Below are positions 39,501 through 51,033 of a stretch of DNA of 64,000 bases, in pieces (within the stretch, counting starts at the first letter, position 1; each line of letters begins with the position of its first letter). The notes under the pieces were generated by a model that saw nothing but the letters and a program-made list of their open reading frames with translations, had not been told where the DNA came from and did not search any database. The DNA is taken from positions 998,521 to 1,062,520 of the forward strand of contig PUQB01000017.1 of NCBI GenBank assembly GCA_003024785.1, given 5' to 3'. The position numbers and the translations under genes were made by a program. Source of the DNA: Selaginella tamariscina. Lineage: Eukaryota; Streptophyta; Lycopodiopsida; Selaginellales; Selaginellaceae.

Positions 39501-40364
39501 TGGTCGAGTTTGATTACAACAACAGTCAACACAGTGGCACGAAGATGACACCGTTTTATGTGATGAATGGTCGAGTACCTAAGACAGCCTTCGAGTTGGG
39601 ACTGGGGTGATGTTTGCACTAAGAATGTGAATGCGGAAGCTAAGCATCTGACAAGTGAGCTAGATGAGATACTTGCATTGTGCAAGCAGAATTGCAAATC
39701 GACTTAGGATCGAGCAGTTTGGTTTGTAAATGAGAAGAAGAGCTTTTAAGTTTCAGGAGGAGAGGACGTCTATGTGTGTGTGATCTTTCCCAACGTTTTG
39801 AGACATAAAACCGATTGATGCCTTGAAGAGCGGGAAAAGTGATAACTTTCTCTGCGATTTTCAAGCCTGTACAAGATTTTGGAATGCATCGAGAAGGTTG
39901 TGTAGCGACTGCAGTTGCCAGAAGGGTGAAGATTCATCATGTGTTTCATGTCAGCCATTTGAAGCAAGTGCTCATGTGAAATGAGACTAAGGTAGACTCA
40001 TCTTGGCTTTATGAGTGGGGCATTGACATGGGGATCTGAAGACACGACTACTCCTCAAGAAATGTGATGTCACTGAGAAAAGCCAAACATGGACTTGTTT
40101 TCTTTTTGGGGGAGGAGTGTTAGGAGCTGTGGCCTAAACTAGTTTAGGGTTAGATAAGGCGATGCTTGATATATTCCCCTAAGCTAATTATGGGAGGCAG
40201 ACCTGAAAGCTGGTACATGTAACCTAGGGCGGTGGAGTAGAGGGATTGCAACAGAGAGTACCAAGAGGTTGCTCGGGGTAAGTCTGTGTAGGGGGCTTAA
40301 AGGTTGGGTGGCCTCTGTTGGTGCTTTCTCTAAGCAAGTTGGTCAGTAGCCTAGGAGCTTAACA

Positions 40365-42589
40365 ACTACACTCTCTTCATCTATTAGATTTGAACCGACA
40401 ACAACTGGAAAGGGATCTTGAACATTCTTTGGTAATTGAGAAAGATTAGAAATAATCGTGTAAAAGTGAAAATGTTTCTTGCAAAATGTAATTTCAATGG
40501 TTGAGAAAAGTTAGACTAAAGTATGAAGGCATCCTAGCACTAATTCATCCTCGGCACCAAGGACACCATAAACATGCATAAAAGTTAAGCAAATTATATG
40601 AGAATACTCTAACCACTTTTGAAGTACTTTACTTGGGCAAGTCTAAACCAATTAAGTCTTTTTGCCATACAGGTAAGTGTGAGAGGTGTGAGAATCATTC
40701 ACCCGTAGCTTGGGCATGTGGCTAATGTTCTTTTGCTAGCTTCATTAGTAATTGAAGTTATGGTGGTGGAGTATCGGGTGATGGTGTGGCCTAGTCAAAT
40801 GAAGAATTTATTAATTAACGCCAATGAGTCCATAGTACTAAAGTCCCACAAGCATACAATGACTTTTTTCATATAGTGATTTGGACAGCACCAAAGAATC
40901 TAGGAACAATAAATGTTTTGTAGTCCGGGAGACAAACTAAAAAAATTGCATTTCTTTCGCAAATTAGGATATAATTTTCTGACACTTACTTTCAAGTGTA
41001 TCGTCATATAGCTAATCTTTTTCATGTATCGGTTCCTCCTCCACAATTTCTATTGACATGGTCAGCCATGTCAAAATTCAATCTTGATGGTGTTGCAATA
41101 TCTTGGTTGTAATAGTCCTAGCAATACATGTAGTTCAGATGTGTTAATCATTTTCCAAAATCAAAGCCACTGATTTCTCTCAACTCACTTTGTATGTTTG
41201 TCAAGTACTTGATCCTCAAGTTGAATGCCAACTTTTGAAGAAGCTTCCTTGACTAACAACACAACATCCCTAGTGGATATAGGGGTCTTGCTCATATGTC
41301 TAGTAAAGAAGTCAACTAACAATGGACCAATACCCAAATGATGCCCCAAAGAGGAGCATATGCCTTGACACATTGCATAAAGCATTAAGCTTGATAGCAA
41401 CCACAATTCTTTCTTGCTTTTAAACATTGTTTCCATTTGAAGTGTCCTGATTCAATAAGATTGACATTGGACACACACAAGGGATTGTTGCTTTAAAGTT
41501 TTATGTACTGGATATAGTAAAAGATTGTTTTAAACATTAAATGATATACTTACTTGTAAACCATGTTTCCTCACCATCGATTGTGCAAGCCATGTGTGGA
41601 GTTTATGTAAGTGTTAACTTTCTTACATTACCAAATGTTCAAAGTTTGAGCTTAATATGTGTACAATCTAGCTCCATAACAATTTGAAAATCTATGAAGT
41701 GCCTCAAAGTCATCTTATAAATTCCTCACTGAATATCTGTTGTTCTTATAGGCTTTCGCTATTTGCTAATTTATGGCATAAGAACTAATGTTGTTTGTGC
41801 ACTTCTGGAATTATATTTATTTGTGTGTTGACAACTATTATGTGTGTAATGGAACTAGCACCCATGTTTTTATATGACATTATGACCAAAGACTTTCTTC
41901 ACAACATTCCATCTAACAATTGCTTCATCATCCGTGAAACCACAAATCTGTGGTACTTGAATCTCAAATGCACGACAACATCAACAATTAACAAAGTTCA
42001 TATGTAACGACATCCTCAGTCTTCATTTCACATACAACAACAATTTTGAATAAATGTTAAATTGCAAAAACAATTGAAGTGATTTGAATAAATAATTAAT
42101 GATACAGTTGTAAACAAATATGTTCATGGTGACCCAATTTGCACTTTATGTGTATGATCAAAACACAAATACACATCTTCCATGTTGGCCCCATGATGCA
42201 TCATATTAATTAATGCACACTAGACTTCATCCTTACATATGACATTTTTAACACATGAAGAACCTCATCAGCGCATTGATTGGGAAATATAAAACGTCTC
42301 TAGGTAGAGTCATCTCAAGGACCAGTAGCCTCGCTTGTTACAATTGACTTCTTTTTGGTTAAGTGTAAGAAGTTTTTAATCCTACAAGAAGAGGAATGAA
42401 TACATGTTTTCAATATTTCCAATATATGATATATTTAATATTGCACTACACTCAACACATCCATCCTAGACGCTAAGGATGGACTTTCATTAGATACTAA
42501 ATCCATCCTCGACGCCACCTTCATCCTCGGCACCATGGATGAATGTCCTATATATGTAATCATGTCCTCAATATTGAAGATGGGGTTGT
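40365..42589. other. Unassigned sequence between elements C and E
   Basis: AT-rich, non-coding in appearance. It holds several short CCTC...GAGG-type palindromes (near 40548-40565 and 42463-42530) that recur right of element E. A minus-strand open stretch at 41436-41185 (83 codons) matches nothing I know. Confidence 0.5.
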
Positions 42590-42900
42590 GCTCATTAATG
42601 GGTGGAATAATTATGTCCTCATCATTGAGGACAATTGGTTATGAATAAGAACCATGCCAAGCATAAAATGTGATGAACTCTACTAAACCCTTAATGTCAA
42701 GCATAGAACAACTTGCAAAGAAGCATACCAACAATTATTTGTGAAAAGAAGAATCTCATCAAGGGCATCCTATAGTTCCTTGTAAGTTAGCAAGGTGTTG
42801 ATGGAGGGTTCGAGCTCAATTATTAAAAAAAATAAGATTTAACACCACATCCATTTTGATGCAAGTTTGAACGAAGCATTCTTGCACTTTGTTGATGATA
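42590..42900. repeat. Inverted repeat partner of 57770-58050
   Basis: The reverse complement of this stretch aligns at roughly 80% (by eye) with 57770-58050. Shared words include GGTTCTTATTCATAACCAAT, TTGGTATGCTTCTTTGCAAG and TTGAGCTCGAACCC. Element E lies between the two copies. Confidence 0.75.
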
Positions 42901-43317
42901 AATTTAAATGTAAGTTTTCAATTGGAATGCCTATGTTCACGACCCAATGCAGGATACAGGATACAGGATACGGGATACAAGATATGTCACTGGATATGCC
43001 TATAGGAATATCTTTAGGATAAGGGTCACTAATTTTAGCTGATGACTAGATTAGGCTCATGACCAGATTAGCTCTTGGAGTTGTTGAGCATAAAAGCTCC
43101 GACCTAATTGTTGTACAATTAATTACTATCAACACCAGTCATTTTACGATCATTCTTGTTCCTTGTTCTTGTCTTGCTCCTTACCTCCTGCTCTCATCTT
43201 GATTCCTAGTTCCTTGTCCTACTCCTACTCATGAGTTCCTAGTTCATGTCCTGCTTCTGAGTTCCTAGTTCATGTTCTGCTTATTGTCCTATTCCTAAGT
43301 CAAGCTCTAATACCAAT

Positions 43318-44932
43318 TATCAGAGTTTTAACCCAAAGGGCCAACACGTGGCAACACGTGGTTGCTAGGTGGCCATTCGGCACATCAACCCTGTGTGAGC
43401 AACGCTAAGTTTTCCAGAACAACCCCAACGCCCCTAAGGTTAGACTCTAATGCCCAAGTGGACAGGAGACTTAGGGTTTAGCCTAAGCTCCCTAGAGTGT
43501 CTACCCCAAAACCCTTGAGGGATAACCCTAGTTGACTTAGGGTTTAGCCTAAGTCTCCCTAGAGTGTTTGCCCCCAAAACCCTTGAGGGATAACCCCAGT
43601 TGACTTAGGGTCTTGCCCTAGAAGACCTAGACAGGCTTATGCCCTAACCCATCAAGGAGACGTGTGTTTCACACATACCCCTGGACAGAGCTAAGGCATC
43701 GTTACTTACCCCTTGAGGAATCACCCTCATCCGGGAGTACAACCCCTTTAGGGCGACAAGGGGTACCTTGAACCACGACTAACCCCTAAGGGTTTGAGTG
43801 GCCAAGTTATACCCAGACCTAGGGCTAGTACTTAGTGAGGACACGAGTGTGCGTCATAGGAGACACGAGTGTTTTGCTAAGCAAACTCCTAAGGCTAGGT
43901 TTGGGATAACCCTAAGCACATGACCTTGCGAGTGCCTCACGAAAGGGCTCCTGCTAACATGTTTAGGTTGTTCAACCCTTGAATTTCAAGGAGAACACTC
44001 CCTAGCTAAGTGTGCCAAAGCACACCTAGTTATGAGACCTAACCTCCCTTGAGCGGATGCCCAAGGCTTAGCACCCTAGTGCAAGCACAGCATGTCTATT
44101 TACTAAAGTATCCAACCCCTTGGCGACAAGCCCATGACATAATCCCAAAGGGCGTGCCTCAAGTGTTGCACCATGTACGTTTAGCCCAGTGTCACATCTC
44201 TATGTGACACTGCCTTCCCTGATGTGGGCTATCATGCCATAGCCTTTAGATTCAAGAGTTGCACCAAGTGCCACAAATGTGGCTCTTAAATGCCAACTCT
44301 AGAATCCCTCAATGAACCCTCAAAGAACCAGGTAACGTGAACCTGTCAAACAAGATCCCACGCCCGCAGTTGGACAAGGACACGGATGTGCCTTGCTTGG
44401 CTGTGAGTGCTACACCTAGTTTGATGTGGAAAAGGAGGGAGACAAGCCTCAACCTCTACCTCTTGGAACGTGCATTCCGACAAGACCTCCCAAGCATGGA
44501 TTCGCCAACGTTAAGGGTAAGCTACCCCGAAGGTGGGAGTACCCTGGCATCTGAAAGTTAGGGCGGCACAACAGAGGGTTGTACCTTAACGACACAAGCT
44601 AAAGCTTTTACTAGCAGAAGAGCAACAAACTCAGTCATGAACCCAGGAGCTCTCCTACGTATACTCTACCTTATTTATGTAACGGAGCCCCCCCCCCCTC
44701 TTTTCCTGTATGTGTAAGTGGGCTGGCATTGAATTTTAGCCCCTTAGATAAATTAACAATATGAGCCTATAACTCACCCCTAAACCCTACCCAAGGGGGT
44801 GGGGGTTTAGGGCGTGGGTTAGGTCAACCCTAGGGGTGTTCCTAACCCTACTTAACACGCCGAACTCATCTGCAAAGACCAATTAGCCTATTCGAGACGT
44901 CAAAATTGAGGGTGGGTTTCTAGAAAGTAATG
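43318..44932 (-). repeat. Left arm of the X palindrome
   Basis: Covers all but the first ~185 bases of the X unit, in minus orientation. Contains an internal duplication of an ~80-bp block (about 43480-43630) and telomere-like CCCTAAACCC words near 44775-44790. Confidence 0.8.
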
Positions 44933-45115
44933 TCATAGTTTTTATTATGACTTGACCCTTTACTTTGGACGTTGACTGTTGTTACCTATTGTACTATGTT
45001 GACGACCCTAGATGTAGTAGGAAACAAGCCCGCTTAGTGCACTTGGGTATCTGGTGATAGTCCGGCCGGGTGTCATTAGGTATTTACAGGAAACTCTAAG
45101 CGAAGTTAGAATTAC

Positions 45116-46756
45116 CTTCTAAAAATCCACCCCCAATTTTAACGTTTCGAATAGGCTAATTGGTCTTTGCAGATGAGTTCGGCGTGTTAAGTAGGGTTAG
45201 GAACACCCTAGGGTTGACCTAACCCTAGGGTTGCCCTAACCCACGCCCTAAAACCCCACCCCCTTGGGTAGGGTTTAGGGGTAGAAGTAAGGGTGAGTTA
45301 TAGGCTCATATTGTTAATTTATCTAAGGGGCTAAAATTGCCAGCCCACTTACACATACAAGAAAAGAGGGGGGGGGGGGGCTCCGTTACATAAATAAGGT
45401 AAAGTATACGTAGGAGAGCTCCTGGGTTTATGACTGAGTTCGTTGCTCTTCTGCCGGTGAAAGCTTTAGCTTGTGTCGTTAAGGTACAACCCTCTGTTGT
45501 GCCGCCCTAACTTTCAGATGCCAGGGGTACGTCCCACCTTCGGGGTAGCTTACCCTTAACGTTGGCGAATCTATGCTTGGGAGGTCTTGTCGGAATGCAC
45601 GTTCCAAGAGGCAGAGGTTGAGGCTTGTCTCCAACCTCCTTCTCCACGTCAAGCTAGGTGTAGCACTCACAACCAAGCAAGGCACATCCGTGTCCTTGTC
45701 CAACTGCGGGCGTGGGATCTTGTTTGACAGGTTCACGTTACCTGGTTCTTGAGGTTCATTGAGGGATTCTAGAGTTGGCATTTAAGAGCCACATTTGTGG
45801 CACTTGGTGCACTCTTGAATCTAAGGGCTATGGCATGATAGCCCACATCAGGGAAGGCAGTGTCACATAGAGATGTGACACTGGGCTAAACGTTACATGG
45901 TGCAACACCTGAGGCACGCCCTTTGGGATTATGTCATGGGCTTCGCCAAGGGGTTGGATACTTTTAAATAGACATGCTTGTGCTTGCACTAGGGTGCTAA
46001 GCCTTGGGCATCCGCTCAAGGGAGGTTAGGTCTCATAACTAGGTGTGCTTTGGCACACTTGGCTAGGGGAGTGTTCTCCTTGAAATTCAAGGGTTGAACA
46101 ACCTAAACATGTTAGCAGGAGCCCTTTCGTGAGGCACTCGTAAGGTCATGTGCTTAGGGTTATCCCAAACCTAGCCTTAGGGAGTTTGCTTAGCAAAACA
46201 CTCGTGTCCGTCTACGACGCACAATCGTGTCCTCACTAAGTACTAGCCCTAGGTCTAGGGTATAACTTGGCCACTCAAACCCTTAGGGGTTAGTCGTGGT
46301 TCAGGGTACCCTTGTCGCCCTAAAGGGGTTGTACTCCCGGATGAGGGTGATTCCTCAAGGGGTAAGTGACGATGCCTTAGCTCTGTCCAGGGGTATGTGT
46401 GAAACACACGTCTCCTTGATGGGGTTAGGGCATGAGCCTGTCTAGGTCTTCTAGGACAAGACCCTAAGTCAACTAGGGTTATCCCTCAAGGGTTTTGGGG
46501 GCAGACACTCTAGGGAGACTTAGGCTAAACCCTAAGTCAACTAGGGTTATCCCTCAAGGGTTTGGGGGTAGACACTCTAGGGAGACTTAGGCTAAACCCT
46601 AAGTCTCCTGTCCACTTGGGCATTAGAGTTTAACCTTAGGGGTCGTTGGGGTTGTTCTGGGAAACTTAGCGTTGCTCACACAGGGTGATGACGCCGAATG
46701 GCCACTTGGCAGCCACGTGTTGCCACGTGTTGGCCCTTTGGGTTAGAACTCTGATA
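45116..46756 (+). repeat. Right arm of the X palindrome
   Basis: With the spacer it makes a full plus-oriented X unit (about 44931-46756). A CATAAATAAGG near 45388 could be the TATA region of the supposed LTR. Confidence 0.8.
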
Positions 46757-47170
46757 GTCCTATTCCTATATCAAGCTCCCTTGTCCTCCTAACTCTTAAG
46801 TTCCTAGTTCCTGTCCTGCGCCTTGTCCTGCTCCTGAGTTCCTAGTTCCTATCTTGTTCCTTGTCCTACTTCTGAGTCAAGCTCCCTTGTCCTATTCTGA
46901 CTCCTGAGTTCCTAGTTCTTGTCCTACTCTTTGTCCTTCTCCTGAGTTCCTAGTTCCTGTCATGCTCCTTGTCCTACTCATGAGTTCCTAATTCTTGTCC
47001 CACTCCTTGTCCTGCTCCTACGTCAAGCTCCCTTGTCCTACTCTTGATTCGAGCTTCCTTGTTCTTGGATCGTGGCTTGACAGTTTGATAATAGCTGCTT
47101 TTATAGCTCCCCGATTTCCAATTACTTTTGTTTTCCTCATTTTCCTCCTTTTTTCTTTCTTTCACAGATC

Positions 47171-48140
47171 ATGACAGATTTTGAGCAATTTCAACGCGAG
47201 CACCAAATGTTGCTTCATGAGTTGGCCACTTTGAACTAAGTGGTCACAGATCTGCAAGGTTCCACTAACGCAGCGCATGCAACTGCTGATGCATCCTCCA
47301 AGTCTATTGCACAGGCTCTCTCTCAAGCATCCGTGGTTTCCTCTCCATCAAACTCTTCTTTAGAGCCAAAAATCAGCATGCCAAAGAAGTTCAATGGCAA
47401 TCGTGCCGATTTCCAAAGTTTCCTGAATCAGATCAGGCTTTTGATCCGCATGCAACCACGTCGCTATTCGACTGATGCACAAAAGGTTTGGCCTTTTGGC
47501 ATCCCTACTAGTTGGATTTCCACGGGCTTGGGTTGCCCCTTTGCTGGAATGTGACGATCCATTGATGGAAGACTTTGAAGGATTCGTGGCTGCCTTTGAA
47601 GCCTACTTTGGAATCCCGATAAGTACCGTTCCATATGCACAAAGTTACGGAAGCTCACACAAGGATCCCGACCAACTTCCATATATGCATCCGAATTTTA
47701 GCAACTTTGCACGAACATTCCATGGGATGAGACTGCATTGATCGAACACTTCCGTTTTGGGTTGAGGGATGACGTGAAGGACCTTCTCCTTACATTACCG
47801 AATGCCCAAACCTTAGTGGAGATCATGCAACAGGCCGTTTGTTGCGACAACCATTTGTTCGAGCGTCTCCAGAAAAAATTTTCGCCAGCAGCCCTTGCCA
47901 ACCAATCCTATAGCTGTAGTACATGTTCCTACGACACCTTCGGGAGTAGTTCCTATGGAGGTGAAAAATACAAGCATGGTCCACTTTCAGCTGCAGAGAA
48001 GTAACGTCATCGTGGTGAGAACTTATGCTTGTATTGGTGAAGCAGGACACAAGGTGGCAAAATGTCTTGCTAAAGCTAGGAAGTTCAAGACACGTGAAGT
48101 TGAAGCTAAAGTTCAATGTCCACTTCGTCTAGGAGCCGCA
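47171..48140 (+). pseudogene. gag: Gag region of element E
   Basis: Starts [20 protein letters not shown] and keeps the capsid words of element B's gag ([29 protein letters not shown]). Fossil, broken several times. Confidence 0.8.
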
Positions 48141-50471
48141 AAGTTGGACGACGGTGCAGGCTCCATTGGTGTTTCTCATACCATCCCATCACTCAAGTTT
48201 CATGTACACATTCGCCTCAATGATCGAGAGCTCAAGAAGTTTGCCCTGTTAGACACTGGTGCAATGCGTGCTTCATGGATGACACTTTTGCAACTCAACA
48301 TGGCATTCGAGTGATGAAGTTGAAGCGTGCAGTTCTTTCTAGAGGTTGCAGATGGTCGTCTGATTGTTCCTGGCACATTACCCATGCTACCACACCTCTC
48401 TCTTGCAGTCATGGCGCATTCAATTATTCAATTTTCTTCAACTTGATCAAGACTCGGTCGACTCCATCGTTTTGGGCATGCCATGGTTCATGGTTGCAAA
48501 TCCTCAGATCGATTGGAGGTTTAGGACGCTCAATTTCCTCTCTCGGCAGCCAAGATCAATCCTGTACTTCCTACGTGCAAGATACATCCTTAGTGTCTGA
48601 GGCAGTAACAAACTATAGGATTGACTGTGCCTGTTCTTATATTCAGCGTTGAAGACTCCTTTTCGATAGGATTCACCTCATGTCAGTTCCTCAGCACATC
48701 CGCAAGCTTCTCCACTCCTATAAGTTTGCGGATTCCTGTATAGGGTTCTTCCAATCCTATGTTAATGTTGAAGACTCCTCCTCGATAGGATTCACCTCAT
48801 GTTAGTTCCTCAGCACATCCGCAAGCTTTCTCCACTCCTATAAGTTCGTGGATTCCTATACAGGGTTTTTCCAATCCTGTATCAGTGTCGAAGGTCCTCC
48901 TCAAAGGATCCACCTGTTGTCAGTTTGTCAGTACATTCTCAGGCTCTCCTCACTCCTGTATTATATTCACAACCTGTACAGGGTTCTTCCAATCATGTAT
49001 CAGTGTTTGAAGACTTCTCCTCGACAAGATTCAACTCATGTCATTCCTCAGCACATTTGCAGGCTTTCTCCACTCCTATAAGTTCGCGAATTCCTGTACA
49101 AGGTTCTTCCAATCCTGTATCTGTGTTGAAGGTTCTTTCTCGACAAAATTCACCTCTTGTCAGTTCATTAGCACTACATGTTCATCAAGCTCCAGCAGAT
49201 TCAACACTTCTACAGGACATCCGTTTATATTTGGCTACAGACAACTTGGCAAAGAATGTGTTCTCACACATTAGTCCTGACATTGCAAGCTCCTCTTCTC
49301 CCATTCTCGTCAGACTACAAGTTATTCATCATACAGGATGGACTCCTGTATCGGGAAGGTTTCCTGTACATTCCTGTTGATATTTGCAGGACTCATGTGT
49401 TACAGGATTGTCATGATACCCCAGCTAAAGGACATTCTGATGTGGCAAGACAGTTGAGTTGGTGACTCGCAACTGTTGGTGGCTGGGTTGCGAGATTTTG
49501 TGGAAAAGTTTGTATGGAGTTGTAACACCTGCAATAAGTCGAAGATGCCTCGTCACGCATCTTCTAGTCTTCTTCATCCTCTTCTTGTTTCTTCTGCTCC
49601 TTGGAGATCCATTTCTATGGATTTCCTCACAGATCTTCTTCCTTCTCGTGAATTCGATGCAGTTCTTGTGGTGATTGACTGTTTCACCAAACATGCTCAT
49701 TTCCTACCATGCAACAAGATGGCTACATGTCAGACAACTATTGAGTTAGTGATCCGTGAAGTGTTCCGACATCATGATCTTCCTAAGAGCATTGTTTCTG
49801 ATCGAGGCCCACAATTTGTCATGACCCGATACAGAATACTGGATTCCGGATACATGATATGGGTTGCAGGACTTTCCTACAGGATTCCGGATACAGGATA
49901 TGGTTACAGGATTTTCCTACAGGATATTCCTACCAGGATTCCGGACACAGGATACGGTTGCAGGATATTCCTACATGATATGCCACAGGATATGCCTAGA
50001 GGATAAGGGAAGTGGACTCATCTTAGCCTCTACATGCATGCAGTCACTTTTGCATGCATGCAACCACTTTTAGCACTCATGCCTAGATTAGCTCTTGGAG
50101 TTGTGAGCATAAAAGCTCCGACCTAATTGTTGTACAATCAGTTACTATCAACACTAGTCTTACTACGATCAATCTCGTCTTGTCTTGTTCTTGTCTTGTT
50201 TCCTGTCCTGTTCCTGTCTCGCTCCTATTTCTTGTCCTGCTCCTGGATCCTGTCCTGCTCCTGGATCCTGTCATGCTTCTGTCTTGTTCTTGGATCTTGT
50301 CCTGCGCTTTCCTGTCTTGCTCCCGGATCCTATCCTGATCCTGTCTTGCTCCTAAATCCGTCCTGTTCCTATTCCTAGTTCTTGTCCTACTCTCGGTCCT
50401 GTTCCTGAGTCAAGCCTTCCTGTCCTTGGAATCCTGTTCTCTTCCTGGTTCCTGGATCGTGGCTTGACAGT

Positions 50472-50484
50472 TTGATAGTAACTG
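50472..50484 (+). promoter_or_regulatory. Predicted self-priming site of element F
   Basis: TTGATAGTAACTG begins two bases after the 5' LTR. It is the exact reverse complement of 50139-50151, which starts 30 nt after the TATA-like ATAAAAG at 50109-50115. Confidence 0.6.
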
Positions 50485-50553
50485 CTTCATAGTTCTCCGT
50501 TTTCCACCTACCTTTTTTCTTGATTCTTTTTCCTCCTTTTTCTTTCCTAGATT

Positions 50554-51033
50554 ATGGCTGATTTTGAGCGCTTTCAACGAGAGCACCAAATGTTACTTCA
50601 TGAGCTGGCCACTTTGCGCCAAGTGGTCACCGACCTGCAAGGTTCCACCAATGCGGCACATGCAGCTACTGATGCATCCTCTAAGGCTGCTGCGCAAGCT
50701 CTCTCCCAGGCATCGGTGGTTCCCTCTTCATCGAACTTTTCTTTGGAGCCGAAGATTAGCATGCCAGAGAAGTTCAGTGGCAATCGTGCCGATTTTCAAG
50801 GTTTCCTGAATCAGATCCGACTCTTGATCCGTATGCAACCACGGCGCTACTCGACTGATGCTCGAAAGGTGGGTCTTTTGGCATCCTTACTAAGTGGATC
50901 TCCACGGGCTTGGGTTGCCCCCTCGCTGGAGTATGACGACCCATTGATAGAAGACTTCGAAGGTTTCGTGGCTGCCTTTGAAGCTGTTTTGGAAATCCTG
51001 ATAAGTATCGTTCTGCATGGACGAAGTTACTGA
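50554..51033 (+). pseudogene. gag: Gag start of element F
   Basis: The open stretch starts [20 protein letters not shown] and matches the first half of element B's gag almost residue for residue. Fossil. Confidence 0.8.

Larger units (their letters stand above)
25207..40364 (+). mobile_element. Element C: Ty3/gypsy element holding elements D and B
   Basis: The LTRs are 25207-25461 and 40118-40364, bounded by TGTTA...TAACA-like ends. TATCAGAGCCATG at the 5' LTR border fits an initiator-Met tRNA primer site, and a purine-rich GGGGGAGGAG precedes the 3' LTR. Gag with a zinc-knuckle region lies around 25480-26460, a protease region flanks B, reverse transcriptase is around 37520-38130 (QDDILIYS box), RNase H around 38380-38740 and integrase around 38830-39450. 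It is broken, with well over ten breaks besides the two nested insertions. Its family differs from A/B/E/F. No matching target duplication was found. Confidence 0.8.
43308..46756. mobile_element. 3.4-kb palindrome: two inverted copies of repeat X
   Basis: The left arm (43318-44932) is the reverse complement of the right arm (45116-46756). The 183-bp spacer (44933-45115) belongs to the repeat unit read in plus orientation. The arms are about 95% alike by eye over the stretches compared, down to matching C-run (about 44693-44702) and G-run (about 45369-45381). The outer ends read TATCAGAG...CTCTGATA. X looks like an LTR: about 1.8 kb, starting TGTCATAG, and on the left arm its outer end is followed, on the minus strand, by TGGTATTAGAGC, close to an initiator-Met tRNA primer site. 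No transposase or polymerase is present. Confidence 0.8.

Noticed and set aside
44337-44561. Open frame also found on the other strand at 45781-45479
   Set aside because: It is mirrored only because it lies in both palindrome arms. The older X copy does not keep it and it resembles no protein, so I do not treat it as a gene.
44760-44860. Telomere-like CCCTAAACCC words
   Set aside because: Only a few scattered words, not a tandem array, and present in both X arms; part of the repeat rather than a telomere remnant.
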